This document shows, piece after piece, positions 58,801 to 64,000 of a DNA stretch of 64,000 nucleotides. Origin of the DNA: Rotaria sp. Silwood1 (Eukaryota; Rotifera; Eurotatoria; Philodinida; Philodinidae); the NCBI GenBank assembly GCA_905250075.1, contig CAJNOP010000218.1:72137-136136 (forward strand). Direction: 5' to 3'. The translations under genes and the position numbers were made by a program. The notes beneath the pieces are model-generated. The model did not search any database, was not told the origin of the DNA, and saw nothing but the letters and a program-made list of their open reading frames with translations. Every line of letters starts with the position of its first letter. Position 1 is the stretch's first letter.

Positions 58801-61800
58801 AGACAAATATTTTCAAAAACACGTTTAAACGCATAAAAAAGGGCTTAAAATCCATAAAAAGTGGACATGTTTGGCTCACAATCGTGGTTTCCGACTATCA
58901 GCGAAAAACGACCACTTTTTTGCCCTTTTTGCGCGTTTTCAGCAAAAAAAACGGTGATAAACGCATAAGACGATCATAAAAAGTTGTCATATTTTTCATA
59001 CTCATAAATCACAATCATAATTACAACTACAGTTCACGAAAAGGAAAAAGATAACTACTTTTTATATTCTTTTTATGCGTTTATACGAGTTTACAATCGT
59101 GTTTTTGTTGAAAACGCACAAAAAGGGCAAAAAGTGGTCGTTTTTCGCTGACAGTCGGGAACCGCGATTGTGACTTGGGTATTAGAAAAATAAGCTATTT
59201 TTAGAAAAAAAAACAGGTACATTTTTTTTTGTTTCTTTGAAAGAGTGCGTCAAGATGCGTTGCAGTACAGACATCTCATATAACTCGACACAAGATCTTT
59301 TGAATCTTAGAACTTTCGATTCCTTGTTTTTCTTTAAAAAGTAAATGTAAAACAAAAAAGCTCTGTACTCTACTTCATCCTAACATGATCTTTCAAATTA
59401 GATCTCTAAAATAAACCTGGATAGAGAAATTTGATTAAGTATTTTTGACTCTTGTTTGCTTAATATCTTTCTCAAACATCATGATATCGAGTTGAAAATT
59501 TTATCATAGATTATTCATAATAGTTCTAAAATATTCTGAAACTTTTATATTATTTGAATATTTCTAGGATAAGATCGCCATTTTTAAAATGAAACCTCAA
59601 AATCCTAAACAATGAACATATGAAAAATTTTTGTTTTTCTTCTTACCAAGTGCTCGTTTAATTCTTTCTAATTCATGAATATTTTTTCCAATATCATCTT
59701 TTGTTGAAAGCATATCATCAAGTTCAGTACGTAATTGTCTAAAACGTTTTTCTAAATCATCATATGCTAAATTACGTTCTTCTAAATCTCTTAATAAATT
59801 TAAACGTTGTGTTTCTTTTTCACGTATTTCACGTTCATTTTGATCACGTTCTTGTCTTAATTTATCTTGTAAAATTTTTTCATCTTGTATACGTTTATCA
59901 AATGAACGTTGTTGTTTTTCAACATTTTGTACAATTGTACGATAACGTTCTAATTCAACAGTTATATCAGCAATATCATTTGAAAATTTTTGATTTGATT
60001 TAGTTAATTTTGTATTTAATAATTTTTCATCATCTAATTGTTTTAATATTGTTTCTTTATCACGTTGTAATTGTCGACGTAATTCTTCCATTTGTTCAAC
60101 ATTAATTTGTTCATTTTGTCGACGTAATTCCGTATTTTGTTGTATTAATTGTTGTAATTTATTTTCAGTTTTATGACGTTCTTCTTCTTTATCATCTAAT
60201 TGATCTTTTATTTCATTAAGTAAATCTTCTGTTTGACGTAATTTAGTTAATATATTCATTTTTTGACGATTTTCTTCTTGTAAATTTTCTTGTAATTCTT
60301 GTATATCTTGTCTTAACATTGTTATTGTACGTTCATGATTTTGTGCACGTTGTTCTGTTTCAATATATGCTGCATTAATACTTTCAATATCTTGTTGATA
60401 ACGTTGTAATTTATCATTATTATCATTTTTTAAACGTTCACTATCATTATATTTATGTTGAAGTTCTTGTATATATGTTTCTAATTGTCGACGTTTACGT
60501 TCAATATCTTGTTTTTGTATATTTAAATTTTTTATTTCATTATCACGATCAGTTATATCAGATTGTTGTTGTTGACGATCTTTAATTAATGTTTGAAATT
60601 GTTTTTTTGTATTTTCAAATTGACTTGTTAAATCTTCAATTTGTTTTGTATATTTTAAACGTAATTCACCTATTATTGATTCACGTTCTTCATGTACTTG
60701 TTCTAATGTACGTTTTAATGTTAAAACTTCTTCTTCACGTTTTTTTTCACGTTCAAGCATAACTTGATTTATATCTTTACGATCAAGTAATTCATTACGT
60801 AATGATTCATTTTCTTCCATTAATTCACGTTTTTCACGTTCTAAACGTTTACGTGATTCTTTTTCACTTTCCATATCATCTTGTAAATCTTGTATACTTG
60901 TTTGAAATTCACGTATTTGACGTTGAAATGTTACTTTAGTTGCTGCTTCAGTTTCAATATTTGTTACAGCTTGTGTTAATTCTTCTTCACGTCGTGCTAA
61001 ATGTACTTGTAAATCATGTATTTGTTGCATACGATCTTGTAATTGTTCACGAAGTTCTTGAACTTCAGTTTCAAGACGACGTATTTCACGTTCTAATTTT
61101 TGACGAAGCTAAGTTAAAAGAATATAATAGATAATTTAGTTTATGAATTTGAGAGTGATATTGAAGATTTGAAAAATAGAAGTATATTAGTTTTATTGAA
61201 AATTTTTAGATAAAATTTAAAATGACAAATTCGAAAAAACTATTGTGTATGACTTATGCATACAAATTTCTAGGCTAGAGTTGTTCTTTGTAGGTTAAAA
61301 ATATGATGTTCGTATTGAAGGATTAGTTCGGACATTTCCTTTGACAATATTTGATATTCTACTAATCATTTCTTTCCTTTATCATAGATTCTAGTAGGCA
61401 TCTCTTGTTCAAATGATACTTTAGTGCTACAGACTAGCAAGTCTATATTATTTAATATTTTTCTAGTGCACTTTTAAGCCTTGCAATATAACAGATAGTA
61501 GAAGTAGAGAAAATCACCGTGCGCTGCTGCACATACTATGCATATTTCCTTATCTATCAATCATTTTCTCAAAGCTCACCGAACATCAAGAAGCTATGCG
61601 CATGCGCGCCTCGAAGCTCATACTAATGTAGCGTAGGCGTTTTTTTCCATCCCTAATAGAAAATCGTTTACTTATATCATGATAGATTCTCAACTGATTA
61701 ATTGATACCATATGCATCCTGTAGGATCTAATGACATATGAATATCTTTGAAAAGAGTGTACATGATGAAGATCATAGCAAAAATGTAATCCTATTCGAA

Positions 61801-64000
61801 AATATTCATAGATCATTAGAAAAGATTATAGTTAAATATTCTATGATGTTCCGAAATTTGAATCAAATAAAATTGATTATAATAAAATAAAACTTACTTC
61901 AATTTCACGTTTTAATCGTTCTTCAAGATCAGCACATTGACTTTCTTGTTTTGTTTTAATTCGAAGAAGATTTTTTAATTTTTCTCCTTCATCTTGTTGT
62001 TGATGAACAACTTCTTGAACTTTATCTTCAAGAAATTTACGTTCTTTTTGTAACTAAAAAAAACAAAATTTAATATTAAATAAAAAAAAATATAATTCAA
62101 TAAAATCCTTTACTTTATTAAGTTCATTTTGTTGACTAGCAACAATATCTTCAAAATTTTTTATTTTTCCTTCAAATTGTACACGTTCAATTTGTAATTT
62201 TTGTCGACCATGTTCTTCTTCTTCTAGTCTAAAAAAAAGACAAAGAAAATTCTTTTTTGTTTTTTTTGTCTTACAAATAAACTTACTGTTCAGTTATATC
62301 TTGTAATTTTTGTTCTAATTGTTTACGTTCATTTGTCCAACCATTACTTCGTTCCATTTCTTCTTCTAAACGTTGTTCAATTTCTTGTACCATATTTTCT
62401 AATTCCATTTTACGTGTTTGTACTCGTCGTAAATTCTAATATAGAAAAAAAACAAAAAAAAGAATTTCAAATTAAATAATTCGATTTTTTTGCTTTTATT
62501 TTAAATACATTACTTCATCTGATTCAACTAAACCTTCTGTTAAATGTATAAGACGTTCATTAATAACATTACGTTCTTGTTGAACCATTTGTAATTGTTG
62601 TTCAGTTTCTTGTATTTGTAATGTACGTGAATCCATTTCAGCTTTCATACGACGTATTTCTTCTTGTTTTTGTGTTAATTCTTCATCTTGTCGTGTTACT
62701 TGTAATAATGGTTTTATTTTTGTAAATAAACGCCACCATTTCCAATTACGAATTTTCATTAATGCACGACCATTACGTTGAATAACACGAATAGCATTTA
62801 ATTGTTGAATACGTCGTTGATAATTTCTTAAAAAAAAGATAAGAATTGTTTTGGTGTTTTTTGTTTTCAAAAATAATAATAATAACATACTTTCGTGCAA
62901 GTACACCACGACATAATGCTTGAAGTTGTGTTATTATATCAGTTAATTTAAGATCACGTTCTTCTTCTAAATGACCAAGTACACCTGAACGAAAGAAAAT
63001 TTTTGTAAGACCAATTCGATAAAGATTATCATCAAGTTCAAGTTCTTTAATCTAAAAAAAAAAAACAAAGATAATTTAACTTTTTATAAAAGATTTTACC
63101 ATTTTTTGTGATGCAGCTTTACCATCCATAAAACCTTTTGGAATAACATTTGGACAAAGAAGTTCATAACTAAAAGTAAAAAAAATGATGAAAAATTTCT
63201 ATCATACACACTTTGTAGACAAAAAAAAGTTTACCGTTGACGAAATTCTTGAAATAAAATTCTATTCGGAAAACCATTACGACAAATACGAATACCTTCA
63301 AGTACACCATTACATCGTAATTGTTCAAGTACAAGTGGTGAATGAATAACACCAGCCTAAAAGTTAATTTGTAGATTTTTTTTTGTAAAAAAAAAAAAAA
63401 ATTATTTTATCTAACTTTTTTATGATGATTTGGTAAAATACATCGAACAAAATTAGGATTTGTATTTTTTAATGTACTCATTAATTTTGTTAATTGTTCT
63501 TTATATAATTGACCAACAGTTCTAAACATTCCTTTTTTAATATTAGCTTTTAAACTTGATGTTGCATCATTTGGATCTGTTGCTGATAGACCAACAATTT
63601 CCGCTAAACATAAAAAAAAAAATTTATTATAATATAATTAAAATTTTGATTAGAAAAACAACACTGCACTGCAATAATAAAAACAAAAAATTCTCATGCT
63701 TAAAAAAACTCACTATAATCAGGTATAAGACTTATATTTGGAAGAATAAGACATGGTCTCATTCCCCAAATCATAGCTGAATATTTTTAGAAAAATTAAA
63801 TTTGATTTCTATTAAATAATTAATTAAACTTACCATCTTTCCATATTTCACGTGTAAATGGATCATTTGCTGTTTGTAAAAGTGCAACAACATTATCATT
63901 TAATGGATCCATATTTTTCATTAACCATTGTTCAGCTGAATATTCAACTTTACCAGCATAATGTATTATACTAAAATCAGCTGGTGCTTTATAATTTGGT
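55823..64000 (-). CDS. Non-muscle/smooth-type myosin II heavy chain, 3' part of gene (N-terminus outside window)
   Basis: Exons (minus): 64000-63834 (cut by the window), 63776-63714, 63603-63416, 63356-63235, 63169-63100, 63051-62891, 62826-62514, 62435-62287, 62228-62114, 62053-61898, 61108-59647, 58167-57827, 57771-57554, 57405-57225, 57171-57020, 56966-56858, 56782-56637, 56492-56423, 56322-56296 and 56015-55823. Landmarks: [20 protein letters not shown]; the actin-binding [14 protein letters not shown]; the converter [17 protein letters not shown]; one IQ region ([31 protein letters not shown]); the lever-rod junction [20 protein letters not shown]; a long heptad coiled coil; and an S/T-rich non-helical tail ending [13 protein letters not shown]. 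The single long rod exon (1462 nt) is striking. It should drive contractility and cytokinesis with light chains. Stop TGA at 55825-55823. Confidence 0.93.
56296..56322 (-). other. 27-nt microexon of the myosin tail
   Basis: Acceptor TTATAG and donor GTAAAA bound 27 nt read in phase 2 as QTLSSTPP. It is symmetric (phase 2 at both ends), so the exon before it and the last exon can also be joined directly. Confidence 0.6.
56423..56492 (-). other. 70-nt alternative tail exon of myosin
   Basis: Including it after the exon ending at 56637 (phase 2) gives [20 protein letters not shown] and then phase 0. From there both following exons hit TAG within 3-5 codons. Skipping it keeps the long tail frame ([19 protein letters not shown]) open. 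It is therefore an alternative or frame-switching exon. Confidence 0.65.
58480..58615. repeat. GC-rich imperfect palindrome in myosin intron
   Basis: CGGAAGTTGCCGG pairs with CCGGCGACTTCCG around a GGAAAATTTTCGG core. It is unlike the AT-rich intron around it and could be a terminal part of a small transposon. Confidence 0.45.
58877..59172. mobile_element. Foldback element in the same myosin intron
   Basis: CACAATCGTGGTTTCCGACT at 58877 has its inverted partner ending at 59172. The arms run about 92-100 bp each (to 58968 and from 59073), through CAGCGAAAAACGACCAC and GCCCTTTTTG, with a spacer of about 104 bp. It helps explain why this intron (58168-59646) is 1.48 kb while most others are 50-150 bp. 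Confidence 0.7.
61505..61656 (+). mobile_element. Diverged, end-truncated copy of the 223-bp hAT-like MITE
   Basis: It shares ATCANTTTCTCAAA, GCATGCGC, TCGAAGCTCA and TAATGTAGCGTAGGCGT in order with the copies at 31482 and 33357, in the orientation of copy 1. The terminal CAGAGATGGAC is lost or unrecognisable. It lies in the 789-bp myosin intron 61109-61897. Confidence 0.65.
63714..63776 (-). other. 63-nt cassette exon of myosin at loop 2 (21-aa insert)
   Basis: The exon starts and ends in phase 1, so it can be skipped without a frame change. Skipping joins WKD to AEIVGL, the arrangement in fly zipper. Inclusion adds 21 residues beginning AMIWGMRP. The donor is GTGAGT, and the acceptor lies in ATATTTTTAG...TATTCAG. 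Confidence 0.75.

Noticed and set aside
59764-61134. Plus-strand hydrophobic ORFs inside the myosin rod exon
   Set aside because: Antisense shadows of the heptad-rich myosin exon 61108-59647.
1-64000. tRNA, rRNA, CRISPR array or intact transposase / reverse transcriptase gene
   Set aside because: No tRNA T-loop/anticodon arrangement, rRNA stretch, spaced direct-repeat array, or DDE / RT motif was found on either strand.

Overview
The window reads as animal nuclear DNA, AT-rich, with short GT-AG introns (mostly about 45-90 bp). Its low-complexity blocks are built from TGTGGG / CCCACA units, the telomeric repeat described for bdelloid rotifers. The protein families agree: a single-exon rhodopsin-like GPCR, arginine-type ADP-ribosyltransferases (ARTs) with TPR tails, and TIR proteins, all of which are expanded in bdelloids. 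My best call is a bdelloid rotifer (Adineta/Rotaria type) in a TE-rich, possibly subtelomeric region. The species call is inference.

Layout. 0-17.9 kb: one GPCR, one three-exon Golgi-type glycosyltransferase, two hAT-like non-autonomous elements, a foldback element, degraded gene fragments and several telomere-like blocks. 18-42.4 kb: an island of NAD+/ADP-ribose-type proteins. Two 11-exon paralogues stand head to head (SAM - KH-like - macro-like - TIR, about 1434 and 1368 aa). They are followed by an ARM-like/TIR protein (732 aa) and a one-exon ART-TPR protein (699 aa). 43.8-46.6 kb: a 2.8 kb hAT-like composite with an 8-bp target duplication, a minisatellite and a nested Tc1/mariner-like element. 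46.6-50.9 kb: three telomere-repeat blocks, each arranged (TGTGGG)n-(CCCACA)n like a telomere fusion, one ending in a 100-N gap. Among them lies a second ART gene with a P-loop, whose 3' end runs into a hammerhead-ribozyme-like motif. 52.4-55.2 kb: a five-exon UNC-93-like membrane protein. 55.8-64 kb: most of a non-muscle myosin II heavy chain on the minus strand, with a loop-2 cassette exon and alternative tail exons. The motor N-terminus lies beyond the window.

How the genes may work together. TIR domains can cleave NAD+, ARTs use NAD+, macro domains bind ADP-ribose products, and SAM and ARM are the oligomerisation and sensor parts of SARM1. Five such genes within about 32 kb suggest an NAD+-based stress or immune module. 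The macro-TIR fusion resembles, inside one chain, the TIR-producer/macro-sensor pairing of bacterial type II Thoeris defence. This is the main candidate for an undescribed system. It rests on domain reading by eye, and the macro call is the weakest link.

The splice models below were built by hand from GT-AG sites, and reading phase closes across every junction. No homology search was run.
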